Shown here piece after piece: positions 6,799 to 13,728 of a stretch of DNA of 21,950 nt. Location: positions 1 through 21,950 of the IMG/VR virus record IMGVR_UViG_3300037296_000063. One strand, 5' to 3'. The stretch is from a virus. The notes under the pieces are model-generated. The model saw only the letters and a program-made list of their open reading frames with translations. It was not told where the DNA came from and searched no databases. Each line of letters starts with the position of its first letter. Position 1 is the first letter of the stretch. A program made the translations under genes and the position numbers.

Positions 6799-7614
6799 TT
6801 AGACCTTGAACAGCCCAGTTGCGAGGGCTGCGATTTCGCCAGCGTCGTGCGTGACGGTTAGGCCAGCGTCTAGCGTGGCCCCTTTCGCCTCCGACAGAAG
6901 CGCTCGGCTTTCTGTGCGGGTGCGACCTTCGCGCCGAAGCGCGTAATCAATCGCGGCAACCGCCTTGATCGACTTGGAATTGTTTGCGGCAACCTTAGAG
7001 ATTGCATCGGCAGGCAACAGCGCGTCAGCCAGACCGGCTTCAACAGCTTCATCGCCCGTCAAGTATGTTTCTGCATCCATCATTGCGGCAATCGCGGCGA
7101 CATCGCCGCCTGCGCGATCAGCGTAAACCCCTGCCATTGTGGCGTCGAACTTTTCCATGTTGGCGATGACATCGACTAACTCATGCCGGTTTGCGATGAT
7201 GATCGCCGAACAGTTGTGGATCATGAGATTGCCAGCCTTGCCGATCAGAACCTCGTCGCCCGCCATTGCAATGACAGATGCCGCAGACGCCGCGATACCA
7301 AGGATGCGGACAGTCACCTTCATTGGGTGTTCTCGCAGCAGGTTGTAGATCGCAACGCCCTCAAAGAAGTTGCCGCCTTGGCTGTTGATATCGACCACAA
7401 CGTCACGGTCGCCAATCGACCGGAGCGCAGCGGCGATACGCTTTGCGTCGTTTCCGTCTGCGCCAATCTCGCCAAAGATGCTGATACCCGCCGGGGCCGC
7501 AGCAGAAGGCGCTAGGGATGCGTCCCATAGATCAAGGGCGCGATCGCTAATGTCAAAGGCATTGACGACAGGCATATTGAACGCCTGAATTTCAGGAAGT
7601 GCTCGTAGGCTCAT
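6799..7614 (-). CDS. ClpP-like prohead (head maturation) protease
   Basis: A 271-residue protein from ATG 7614 (MSLRALPEIQAFNMPVVNAF), preceded by AGGGG; a longer frame to 7728 lies wholly inside the portal gene. It has the S14/ClpP fold pattern: 'DVVVDINSQGGNFFEGVAIYN' split around residues 71-90, the nucleophile in GIAASAAS (Ser110), MIHN with His133, and 'YLTGDEAVEAGLAD' at about 184-197, near which the acidic triad residue (around Asp180/Glu182) should lie. It cleaves the scaffold domain of the capsid protein during head maturation. Its start overlaps the portal gene's 3' end by 23 nt. The extra 60-residue C-terminal tail is helical and may act as scaffold. Confidence 0.93.
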   Translation of the reverse strand: MSLRALPEIQAFNMPVVNAFDISDRALDLWDASLAPSAAAPAGISIFGEIGADGNDAKRIAAALRSIGDRDVVVDINSQGGNFFEGVAIYNLLREHPMKVTVRILGIAASAASVIAMAGDEVLIGKAGNLMIHNCSAIIIANRHELVDVIANMEKFDATMAGVYADRAGGDVAAIAAMMDAETYLTGDEAVEAGLADALLPADAISKVAANNSKSIKAVAAIDYALRREGRTRTESRALLSEAKGATLDAGLTVTHDAGEIAALATGLFKV

Positions 7615-8845
7615 TTGCTGCCCCTTTCTGCGCGCCCATTGGGGGCGGTAAATCGTCACGATTTGGCAAGTCCATCCAGTCGCGGACCTCGCCTTGGTGA
7701 AGCCACGGCTGATGACCGCCGGAGCCAAGACCTTTTGCGAAGAACTCAGCTTGATCTTTCATAGAACCGCGAAGCAATGCGCCCGCGTTAAACTTTGCCT
7801 CGTATTTGTCCGCGTCCGCGTCAGACAATAGCGAACGTTCAATCGCTTGTTCCCACGCCTGAAACCAAGGGTTCAGCGCATAACGCACAAAAAACTGGCC
7901 CAGAACGTCGATACCGGAACCCCAAGACGTGTCGTCTACGCCTAGAAGCGGGCGCGGCACGCCAAACGGGCGGGCGATTTCTTCGATCTGGTGTTTCCGT
8001 TGTTCAATGGCTTGACTGTCACGGCCCGTTGCCGGGGGTGCGTCAAAGTCCATGCCCTCTTCAAGGATCATGGTTTTGAATGCGTTGTCTGCACCTTCTT
8101 TGTCGGCCATGCTGGCCTTGAGGCGGTCAAACACTTCCTGCGACAACTTATTCGGGTGCTTCAGCATCCCGCCAACCATCATACCGTTATTGAAAAGCCG
8201 TGCAGACGCCCGCTCTGTCTGCTGCGCAAGCCCGATAGCCTCTGCGGCCTGCTTGACCATAGACAGGCCGTGGATGCCGTCCTCACTCATGCCGTTGCGC
8301 AGGTGGAAAACTTCACTCTGGGACATGGTAGTTGGGCTGCGGCCATCCGAACTTAGCGTGTAAGTCAGGGACCAATCGTCGTTCTGCTTGACCGTCACGC
8401 GGCCCGCAGCGAAAGGCACAAGAGCAATCACCCGGTTGCCGCTGCGAACGATGCGCGCGTAGGCGTTGCCCTCAGTCAGCGCCATCTGCTGCATATAGCT
8501 TCGGAACTCAAAGGCGGTTTGCCAGCTATTCGGCTTGCGGTGCAGAACCTTGAACAGTGGGTGTTCTTTGGCGTTCCTTTTCGTTTCTACCTCTTGCAGG
8601 TGCAGCGGCAACATGCCGATTGCAAATGCGATCAGAGAGACGCAGCGCAAAACGGTTGTATTCTTGAGCGCCGCCTTCGTGCCAACATATGCGCCGGATG
8701 CGGTCAGGCTGGCACCGCCAGATCGCATAAACTCTTTCAGGGCCGGGTCATCAAGACCGCTGAAAATGCCGCCCTCGCCCGCCATCGCTGAAACTTTCGG
8801 TTCAGGTTTGGCGTCTTGGCGGCCAAATAGACCGAATAAATTCAT
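7592..8845 (-). CDS. Portal protein, HK97 family
   Basis: A 417-residue protein starting MNLFGLFGRQDAKPEPKVSA. ATG 8845 is preferred to GTG 8851 because the AGGAG ribosome site is immediately before the GTG and 5 nt before the ATG. Portal signatures include 'TVLRCVSLIAFAIGMLPLHL', 'HPLFKVLHRKPNSWQTAFEF', 'LTEGNAYARIVR', 'VFHLRNGMSEDGIHGLSMV', and 'EEIARPFGVPRPLLGVDD', then 'NPWFQAWEQAIERSLL'. The dodecameric portal is the DNA entry channel on the prohead and binds the large terminase. It lies 8 nt downstream of the terminase gene. High confidence. Confidence 0.96.
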   Translation of the reverse strand: MNLFGLFGRQDAKPEPKVSAMAGEGGIFSGLDDPALKEFMRSGGASLTASGAYVGTKAALKNTTVLRCVSLIAFAIGMLPLHLQEVETKRNAKEHPLFKVLHRKPNSWQTAFEFRSYMQQMALTEGNAYARIVRSGNRVIALVPFAAGRVTVKQNDDWSLTYTLSSDGRSPTTMSQSEVFHLRNGMSEDGIHGLSMVKQAAEAIGLAQQTERASARLFNNGMMVGGMLKHPNKLSQEVFDRLKASMADKEGADNAFKTMILEEGMDFDAPPATGRDSQAIEQRKHQIEEIARPFGVPRPLLGVDDTSWGSGIDVLGQFFVRYALNPWFQAWEQAIERSLLSDADADKYEAKFNAGALLRGSMKDQAEFFAKGLGSGGHQPWLHQGEVRDWMDLPNRDDLPPPMGAQKGAANEPTSTS

Positions 8846-8853
8846 TGCCACTC

Positions 8854-10527
8854 CTAAAACATCAGCAATCCGCGATCTTCATAGACCGATGGGCCTTCGT
8901 TTTCGTCCAATAGCCAGCGCCCCAGCGCCATCATTGCGGCCACCGGGCCGTCGATCTTGTTCGCCGCACGCTCTTTTGCGGGGCTGTGAATGTCGCCAGT
9001 CTTTGACCGGTTCACCACGTTAGACAGCATCCACGCAAAAGCGGGTTCGCCGTCGTGGATCAGCTTCTTGTCTGCGATCAGCGCATCCATTTTGCGCATC
9101 GGTTCGTTCATCAGGGTCGGACGGTTGGCGAAGTCGATGCACGCAACGCCCTGTTCCATCAGTTGCACGGCCATTTGCCGGGAATGCAGCGGGTCAAAGG
9201 CGACCTCACGCACGTCAAACAGCTTGCACCATTCCAGAATGTCGGCTTCAATCTCGCGGTCGTCCGTTACCGCCCCGTCCGTCTGGATCAGCACGCCTTG
9301 ATCGCGCCACAGCCTGAAATGCTCGTTTTCCGGCAATTCCACGGTTTCCTCTGGCGCGTAGTAGCGCCCAAACCGCACATAGCCGTCGCCCTGCCGAAAC
9401 AGGATTTCAACCGCCGTCAAGTCGCGCTTTTCGGCCAAGTCAACACCGATGATCGCCTCTTGTCCGGCAAAGTCCTCTAGCTTTAGGTCTGGATTGCCCG
9501 CCTGCTGATACCGCAGGACGTTGAAATAGGCGTCACGCGCCTGCACCCACACGTTGAGATGCTTTGTTTTGAACTGCCCAGCCTTGCGGGGGCTTCCCAT
9601 TGCCTCGCGCTGGCGGGCTAAGAGAAAATCTTCGCCCACGGAAACGCCGAAATTCGGGTTGGCCTTGCGCAGATTGGCAGGGTCCGTCCAATCGTCATCA
9701 GCATCAACGCCGTAAACAAGCGCGAATGTCTCGTCATCTTGCCGCGTGCCTTCTAGCATCGCCTGCGCTTCGTGCTGCATCGCGTAACAAGGGCCTGCGA
9801 TGTTGTCGCCCGCCGTCGTGATCGCCAGCATCATCGGCTGTTCACGCGCACCCATGCCCGTTTCCATTGTGGAATACATCGCGTCGGTGTCGTGTTCGTG
9901 GTATTCGTCAACAATTGCGCAGCTTGGCGATGCGCCGTCACCCGGCTTGCCAATCAGCGGTTCAAACCGGCTTTCATTTGCCAAGACGTGCAGGTTGGAC
10001 GCGTTCACCGTCAAACCGTAATGGCTCAACATGGCGGGCGACTTCAACGCCATCAGGCGGGCAGGACGAAACACCTCCCAAGCCTGCTTTTCAGACGTCG
10101 CGCCGGAATAAACCTCTGCGCCGTGTTCGCCATCAGCAACCAGCATGTAAAGCCCGATTGCCGCAGCCAGTGCCGACTTGCCGTTCTTGCGCGGAACCAG
10201 CAGCAGCACCTTGCGGAACCGCCGCATGTTGTCCTTGCGCCGCAGCCAGCCAAAGACGCAGACCACGAAAAACACTTGCCAAGGCTCAAGGATCAGCGTT
10301 GCCTTTTGCGCCGCCCATTTGCCCTTGGTGTGCGGCATCAACTCGATAAACGCGCACGCCTTTGTCGCGGCCTTGCCATCGAAGCGATAAGCAAAGCCGT
10401 CGTCGGCCTGCCAATCCAGATCGTCAAGGTGACGCTGACAGGCCAGCTTGATATATTTGCCCGCCGGTATCTTGCCGCTAAGAACGTCGCGGGCGTATTG
10501 CTCTGCAACGGCGGGATAGTCTGTCAC
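8854..10527 (-). CDS. Terminase large subunit (Terminase_1 / phage HK97 type)
   Basis: A 557-residue packaging motor. The ATPase domain has a Walker A-like VPRKNGKS at residues 111-118 and Walker B CAIVDEYHEH with Asp207/Glu208, followed by the coupling motif 'MLAITTAG'. The nuclease domain begins near residue 355 with GVDLAEKRDLTAVEI (Asp363 probable metal ligand) and includes 'EVAFDPLHSRQMA'. The C-terminal 'HSPAKERAANKIDGPVAAMMAL' is characteristic. The enzyme cuts concatemeric DNA and pumps it into the prohead. Translation starts at GTG 10527, which overlaps the small-subunit stop by 4 nt (GTGA). Its length is normal. Confidence 0.97.
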   Translation of the reverse strand: MTDYPAVAEQYARDVLSGKIPAGKYIKLACQRHLDDLDWQADDGFAYRFDGKAATKACAFIELMPHTKGKWAAQKATLILEPWQVFFVVCVFGWLRRKDNMRRFRKVLLLVPRKNGKSALAAAIGLYMLVADGEHGAEVYSGATSEKQAWEVFRPARLMALKSPAMLSHYGLTVNASNLHVLANESRFEPLIGKPGDGASPSCAIVDEYHEHDTDAMYSTMETGMGAREQPMMLAITTAGDNIAGPCYAMQHEAQAMLEGTRQDDETFALVYGVDADDDWTDPANLRKANPNFGVSVGEDFLLARQREAMGSPRKAGQFKTKHLNVWVQARDAYFNVLRYQQAGNPDLKLEDFAGQEAIIGVDLAEKRDLTAVEILFRQGDGYVRFGRYYAPEETVELPENEHFRLWRDQGVLIQTDGAVTDDREIEADILEWCKLFDVREVAFDPLHSRQMAVQLMEQGVACIDFANRPTLMNEPMRKMDALIADKKLIHDGEPAFAWMLSNVVNRSKTGDIHSPAKERAANKIDGPVAAMMALGRWLLDENEGPSVYEDRGLLMF

Positions 10528-10985
10528 CCCAGCACCGCGAACGGATTAGCCGCCGCCGCCTTGCCTGCGGAAACCTTAGACCGCGCCGATGGGGTCAGGC
10601 CGAACTCTGCCAAGAGAGATTGCGCATGGCGCATTGCCTCGTTCCGCATGGCTACCTCTGGCGCAGCACGCCGCATCCGCACATTGCCGTCGTCGTCCTT
10701 TTGCTCATACGTCCGCCCACCATCTTCAATCGCAGCGGTCATCAACTCGACCTCCTCGATACGGCTGGCCAGCAATGAAAGCGCGATCTGGTCGTCAGGC
10801 GATGCAATGCCCATACCTAGAAGCGTGGCCGACATTTGCGCGAACAATTCCGCAGCGCGTTCGGACAGCCAATCGGGGGCAACAGCCACACCGGGATTAG
10901 CCGCAGGGGCTTCGAGGTTCATCCGATCAGGACGAGCCGTGCCTTTGACCACTTTCAGGTGATCGGGGGTTGGTTTTCGGCCCAT
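10524..10985 (-). CDS. Terminase small subunit, P27 family
   Basis: A 153-residue protein from ATG 10985. The opening MGRKPTPDHLKVVKGTARPD is the highly characteristic P27-family N-terminus ('GRkP.p..lk.l.Gn...R'). The middle is helical (APDWLSERAAELFAQMSATL, 'SPDDQIALSLLASRIEEVEL'), and the C-terminal part 'LLAEFGLTPSARSKV' is the conserved oligomer/LTP-box region. The protein recognises the packaging site and regulates the large subunit. An in-frame start at 11000 is possible but lacks a ribosome site; AGGG lies upstream of 10985. Gene order HNH-TerS-TerL is standard. Confidence 0.93.
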   Translation of the reverse strand: MGRKPTPDHLKVVKGTARPDRMNLEAPAANPGVAVAPDWLSERAAELFAQMSATLLGMGIASPDDQIALSLLASRIEEVELMTAAIEDGGRTYEQKDDDGNVRMRRAAPEVAMRNEAMRHAQSLLAEFGLTPSARSKVSAGKAAAANPFAVLG

Positions 10986-11063
10986 GTTAACGGCCCTCAC
11001 ATTTTGTCTTGATTTTGACGGTATTTAAAAAGCACAGAGCCGCCGGTCCTGAATAACCCAGCC

Positions 11064-11483
11064 CTAGACTTTCACCCACCCCCGCCCCTGTAGCGCGCCT
11101 CTAGTGGCCTTGGGCGCCTTGCGCCACTCGACCCACCGCAGCAGATCGTCGCCCCTGTAGCGGGCTTCTGCGCGGGCCTTGTCGCTATTGTGGTGCTTGG
11201 CGCATAGGCCAGTGAATGTGTTTATCCAGAACAGGTCTGCATCGCCTTCGTGCGGCAGGTCGTGATCGCATACCGTGGTCGGCTCAACCCTGCCGTCTGC
11301 CAAGCAATACTCGCACAGTGGGTGCTGCCTGATGAACGCGGCGCGGAAGGTGTCCCATCGTGCGTCGTATCCACGGTCGCGGGCGCTGCCCCTGTTCTCG
11401 CGTGGCTTGTGCGTGTGCTTGGCTGCGACCGTGTGCTTGCCGCCTATGGTTGGGCGTCTGTGTGTGCCGGGTGCAGCAGCCAT
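11064..11483 (-). CDS. HNH endonuclease, terminase-associated
   Basis: A 139-residue protein with ATG at 11483, preceded by GAGG at 8 nt spacing; a longer frame from 11576 would run through the tRNA gene and is rejected. The HNH module is plain: CEYC zinc knuckle (Cys57, Cys60), the VCDHD motif with Cys72/His74, an Asn near residue 88, and LCAKHHN (Cys94, His97/His98). The N-terminus is basic and low in complexity (HTVAAKHTHKPRENRG), likely DNA-contacting. HNH proteins next to terminase in HK97-like phages support specific DNA cleavage during packaging. About 78 nt separate it from the small terminase start. Confidence 0.92.
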   Translation of the reverse strand: MAAAPGTHRRPTIGGKHTVAAKHTHKPRENRGSARDRGYDARWDTFRAAFIRQHPLCEYCLADGRVEPTTVCDHDLPHEGDADLFWINTFTGLCAKHHNSDKARAEARYRGDDLLRWVEWRKAPKATRGALQGRGWVKV

Positions 11484-11543
11484 GCGTGTGGCCTCATGTG
11501 CGGGTGATGGTTGCGCGTCGGCTGGTGTGCCGTGCTGCGTAAA

Positions 11544-11620
11544 TGGCAAAGGTGGAGGGATTCGAACCCCCGACACGCGGTTTTGGAGACCGCTGCTCTA
11601 CCTGACTGAGCTACACCGAT
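11544..11620 (-). tRNA. tRNA-Trp (anticodon CCA), with imperfect acceptor stem
   Basis: The minus strand folds as a complete 77-nt cloverleaf: T8-A9, D arm GCTC/GAGC, anticodon arm GCGGT-CTCCAAA-ACCGC with anticodon CCA (plus-strand 11584-11586), variable GTGTC, T arm GGGGG-TTCGAAT-CCCTC, discriminator G and an encoded CCA tail. The D, anticodon and T arms are sound (one G-T pair in the T arm). The acceptor stem, ATCGGTG with CACCTTT, has mismatches at 2:71 (T-T) and 3:70 (C-T), so only five of seven pairs form. It reads UGG. It lies between the NusG-like gene region and the HNH gene. An 8-nt direct repeat GCCATTTA flanks it at both ends. Confidence 0.85.
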
Positions 11621-11889
11621 AAATGGCGAACCCTTGAGCCGTGGCATCAGAGGGGAAAGCCGTATTGCTGAGAATTGGTTGCCCGTCTCTCCGGGCTGTC
11701 ACAAGTTTGACCGTATGTTGCGGGCCAGCGCCCTTCCCTTGGGCTAGATCACGGACTCGAACCGTGGGCTTCTGACTTATCGAACCCCATGTAGTCTGGG
11801 GAATTGCTTACGCAGTGGGGACTGCCTGCGCCGGAACGCGACCCCACCGCCAGTGCGCCCGATTGCTCTGGTGCGCTAATAGCCCTTGG
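11621..11889. other. Non-coding stretch before the late genes
   Basis: Together with the tRNA this makes about 400 nt without a confident protein gene, the longest such gap in the window. It contains a second tRNA-like fragment (11738-11801), a 5-bp GC hairpin GCCCG/CGGGC with a 6-nt loop at 11688-11703, and a GCCC/GGGC hairpin with a 7-nt loop at 11730-11744. I see no strong promoter consensus and no terminator with a T run on the minus strand. It would be the leader of the late operon if transcription continues from the early genes. Confidence 0.5.
11738..11801 (-). other. tRNA-like fragment (3' half relic)
   Basis: The minus strand carries a perfect T arm, CACGG-TTCGAGT-CCGTG (11766-11750), followed by ATCTAGC and CCA, as in the 3' end of a tRNA. 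Upstream of it is a hairpin CCCCA/TGGGG with a 7-nt loop GACTACA (11801-11785). A matching 5' acceptor strand and a D arm are not evident, and position 33 of the loop would be A instead of U, so this is probably a degenerate or rearranged tRNA. Confidence 0.4.
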
Positions 11890-12096
11890 CTACCACATGC
11901 GGTGCGTGAACGCAAGTGCTATGACGTGCGCCATGTTATCAGGATATATGCCGAAAATACAAACCCCGATGCGCCGAGGCCCCCCACGAAAAGACGCCCA
12001 CTCAGCGTGATTAGACAGCGCATAGGCAAGCGCCACCGTTACGGCGAAGGCGGCTATAAGCGCGCCTGCTATGAAGCAACGGAACTTTTCCATCAT
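11890..12096 (-). CDS. Small membrane protein, 68 aa, function unknown
   Basis: A 68-residue protein starting MMEKFRCFIAGALIAAFAVT. Residues 6-27 form a single hydrophobic transmembrane helix or uncleaved signal anchor, preceded by positive residues (K, R), so an N-in, C-out topology is expected. The rest is mildly basic with FRGGPRRIGVCIFGIYP. The start overlaps the NusG-like stop by 4 nt (ATGATG; either ATG can serve), with GAGGGCGGG just upstream, which supports a real, coupled gene. It is the last gene before the non-coding tRNA region. I see no spanin, holin or other signature strong enough to name it. Confidence 0.62.
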   Translation of the reverse strand: MMEKFRCFIAGALIAAFAVTVALAYALSNHAEWASFRGGPRRIGVCIFGIYPDNMAHVIALAFTHRMW

Positions 12097-12695
12097 CCCG
12101 CCCTCACATCAAGCGGATCGAACTGCACCGGCATACCGCCCGCCGTGGTGCCTGCGATGCGCTGCCACTTGTCGTGCGGCGCTTTCACCAGCTTCTCAAA
12201 CGTCACGAGCATATCAGCGAACGGCCCCGAAACCACGCGCAAGGGCTGGCCTTTTTTGTATGCGGTCACACTCGCCCGCGAATTGGCGTCTACGCGCTCA
12301 GCGGCGCTAAATGCGGCCTCTACTTCGGCCTTGAACTGGTGCAGGCCCATAACGCCGTCGCCGCCTTTCAGCGCCCTTCCTGCAACAAGCGTCATCGTCG
12401 GGGATACATGCGCCACGCTGGTCACGGTGAACATGTCCTGCGGGTCCATATCAACCACGATGTAGTTGGGCAGTGCTGGCACATCGTAGCGCGTCCATTC
12501 CCTCGACTTGCCGGTGCGCTTGAACTCTACGCGGGTGCCGCACCATGCGTTGATGCCAAGGAGGCGCAGTTCTTCGATCACCCACAACTGCTTGCGGGTC
12601 ATTCCAACGCGGATCGGTTCGCCGTCCTCGTCGCGTGTCGGTGCGTGGGTGTCCCGGCATACGCCCCCGGATACGTAGGCAAGATATGTGGCCAT
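12093..12695 (-). CDS. NusG-like transcription elongation/antitermination factor (NGN + KOW)
   Basis: A 200-residue protein that I read as a phage NusG/RfaH-type factor. Residues about 35-100 resemble an NGN domain: a helix QLWVIEELRLLGINAWCGT, an insertion with a basic patch (EFKRTGKSREWTRY), then VPALPNYIVVDMDP equivalent to the family's 'PlfPGYvFv', and 'FTVTSVAHVSP' equivalent to the 'v....gv' strand. Residues 146-170 (YKKGQPLRVVSGPFADMLVT) are a good KOW motif, 'f..Gd.VrV..GPFa...g.v'. NusG-family proteins bind RNA polymerase and suppress pausing or termination. The residues 1-34 are extra and the linker (103-145) is long. It sits at the end of the early operon, upstream of the structured leader and late genes. 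Assignment strong for KOW, good for NGN; the target is inference. Confidence 0.82.
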   Translation of the reverse strand: MATYLAYVSGGVCRDTHAPTRDEDGEPIRVGMTRKQLWVIEELRLLGINAWCGTRVEFKRTGKSREWTRYDVPALPNYIVVDMDPQDMFTVTSVAHVSPTMTLVAGRALKGGDGVMGLHQFKAEVEAAFSAAERVDANSRASVTAYKKGQPLRVVSGPFADMLVTFEKLVKAPHDKWQRIAGTTAGGMPVQFDPLDVRAG

Positions 12696-12727
12696 GATGC
12701 TCTGTCCTCTGTAGCGGGGTGTGGTGG

Positions 12728-13045
12728 TTATCGTTGAACCAAGCTGTGCGGTAGCGGTGCATCCGTGACGCTGACCGGCTCATAGGTTGCCTCGAAAATA
12801 TCCGGCTTGCAGGCGTAGAACTCGCCTTGCACACCCCTGATGATCCAGTCGCCCTCGGTCGCTACATGCTTGGCGCGGCCATCGCTCCCATCTTCCAGCG
12901 TCACGATGTCGGCCTCTGCCTTTGCGCCGGGGTGGCGTGCCTTGCGAACGTTCTTCATTGCTGGGCAAAACCAGGCCATTAATTCGGTCTGCGGATATAC
13001 AAACTGCATCGCCTCAATGACGACGGGCTTCTTACGGAATTTCAT
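12728..13045 (-). CDS. Conserved phage protein (KKPVVIEA...GDWIIRGVQGEFY type), 105 aa
   Basis: A 105-residue protein with two segments shared by a widespread small phage protein family: the N-terminal MKFRKKPVVIEAMQF and the C-terminal GDWIIRGVQGEFYACKPDIF followed by EATYEPV. The fold appears to be a small beta-rich domain; no catalytic residues are apparent. The family is common in replication or accessory regions of phages of many hosts but has no established function that I know. ATG 13045 overlaps the preceding stop by 4 nt. A 32-nt gap separates it from the NusG-like gene, which has its own AGAGGA ribosome site. Confidence 0.82.
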   Translation of the reverse strand: MKFRKKPVVIEAMQFVYPQTELMAWFCPAMKNVRKARHPGAKAEADIVTLEDGSDGRAKHVATEGDWIIRGVQGEFYACKPDIFEATYEPVSVTDAPLPHSLVQR

Positions 13046-13263
13046 GCGTTCTCTCCTTTGCTGTGCGGCTTTCCGGCGTCTGCGCTGGTGTCGTGCAGTC
13101 GCTCCATCCCCATGATCTGCATGATGCGCGGCGTCTTTACCGGGCAGTAGCGCATGGCGACGATGGCGGCGGCTATCTCGATGTGATCGGGCGGTATGCT
13201 GCCACCGTGTAGGATTGCGGCGGATAGCTGGTGGCGGGTGGTGGCGCGGCTGGGGTCAGTCAT
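13042..13263 (-). CDS. Small hypothetical protein, 73 aa
   Basis: A 73-residue protein starting MTDPSRATTRHQLSAAILHG. It appears helical (DHIEIAAAIVAMRYC) with a short tail of low complexity (DAGKPHSKGENA). No family recognised. It is supported by position: the start overlaps the previous gene by 8 nt and the stop overlaps the next start by 4 nt, continuing the chain of coupled early genes. Confidence 0.6.
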   Translation of the reverse strand: MTDPSRATTRHQLSAAILHGGSIPPDHIEIAAAIVAMRYCPVKTPRIMQIMGMERLHDTSADAGKPHSKGENA

Positions 13264-13516
13264 CGCATTTCTGCTTAATGCTAAACTTAAGCGTTGTTAG
13301 GTCGTAACCGCGCCGATCCAGTTCCATTGCCAAACCGTCAGCATAATTCCCGATCTCGCCTTCTAGGGAGTTTGACAAAATCCGGCAGTCTGCCTTTTCA
13401 GCGCCGCCGCCGCCCCATGCATAAACAATGCTAGGTTCGGCAAACCTGTCAGCACGCCCCCATCTCGCAATCAATTCACCATGGTTTGCTTTTGGCGTCA
13501 TTACCCGCTTACTCAT
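13256..13516 (-). CDS. Hypothetical protein, 86 aa
   Basis: An 86-residue protein starting MSKRVMTPKANHGELIARWG. The C-terminal part 'NYADGLAMELDRRGYDLTTLKFSI' looks like an amphipathic helix followed by a beta strand and resembles a motif found in other small phage proteins ('l..eLd.RGYDl.TLkFsI'). Its local GC content is lower than that of its neighbours. There are two cysteines and a WGGGGAEKAD loop. The start overlaps the previous stop by 4 nt. Function unknown. Confidence 0.65.
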   Translation of the reverse strand: MSKRVMTPKANHGELIARWGRADRFAEPSIVYAWGGGGAEKADCRILSNSLEGEIGNYADGLAMELDRRGYDLTTLKFSIKQKCDD

Positions 13517-13728
13517 CCCCTGCCCTCCTCTGTTGCGTTGATTGCCTCGCGCAGGGCAGTTGCGGCCTGCGTGTATGCCTGTCCGGGGTATTGCTTCGCC
13601 ATCCGGTCGTAGAACGCGAGGCGGCGGTCAGCATCGGCAACCGCGAACGTGTCGGACCATAGGTTGCCTGCCATATGGATGCTGTCGCCGTCGCCGTCGC
13701 GATTGGCTGTGAAGGTTGCGGCGGTCAT
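13513..13728 (-). CDS. Small hypothetical protein, 71 aa
   Basis: A 71-residue protein starting MTAATFTANRDGDGDSIHMA and then a helical part (DADRRLAFYDRMAKQYPGQA, TQAATALREAINA). No recognised family. It is joined to both neighbours by 4-nt ATGA overlaps, the main support that it is real. Confidence 0.6.
   Translation of the reverse strand: MTAATFTANRDGDGDSIHMAGNLWSDTFAVADADRRLAFYDRMAKQYPGQAYTQAATALREAINATEEGRG

Noticed and set aside
9772-10962. Plus-strand open frame of 396 codons
   Set aside because: It is antisense to the large and small terminase genes, which have full motif sets. Its translation is Arg/His/Cys-rich without domain pattern, a typical GC-rich shadow.
1-11483. Reading the whole locus as a gene transfer agent
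   Set aside because: The structural order matches GTA, but the window also has an immunity switch, replication initiator, SSB and methyltransferases, which GTAs lack, so a temperate phage is the better reading.
11484-11576. N-terminal extension of the HNH protein
   Set aside because: It would run through the 3' part of the tRNA-Trp gene, and the ribosome site supports ATG 11483.
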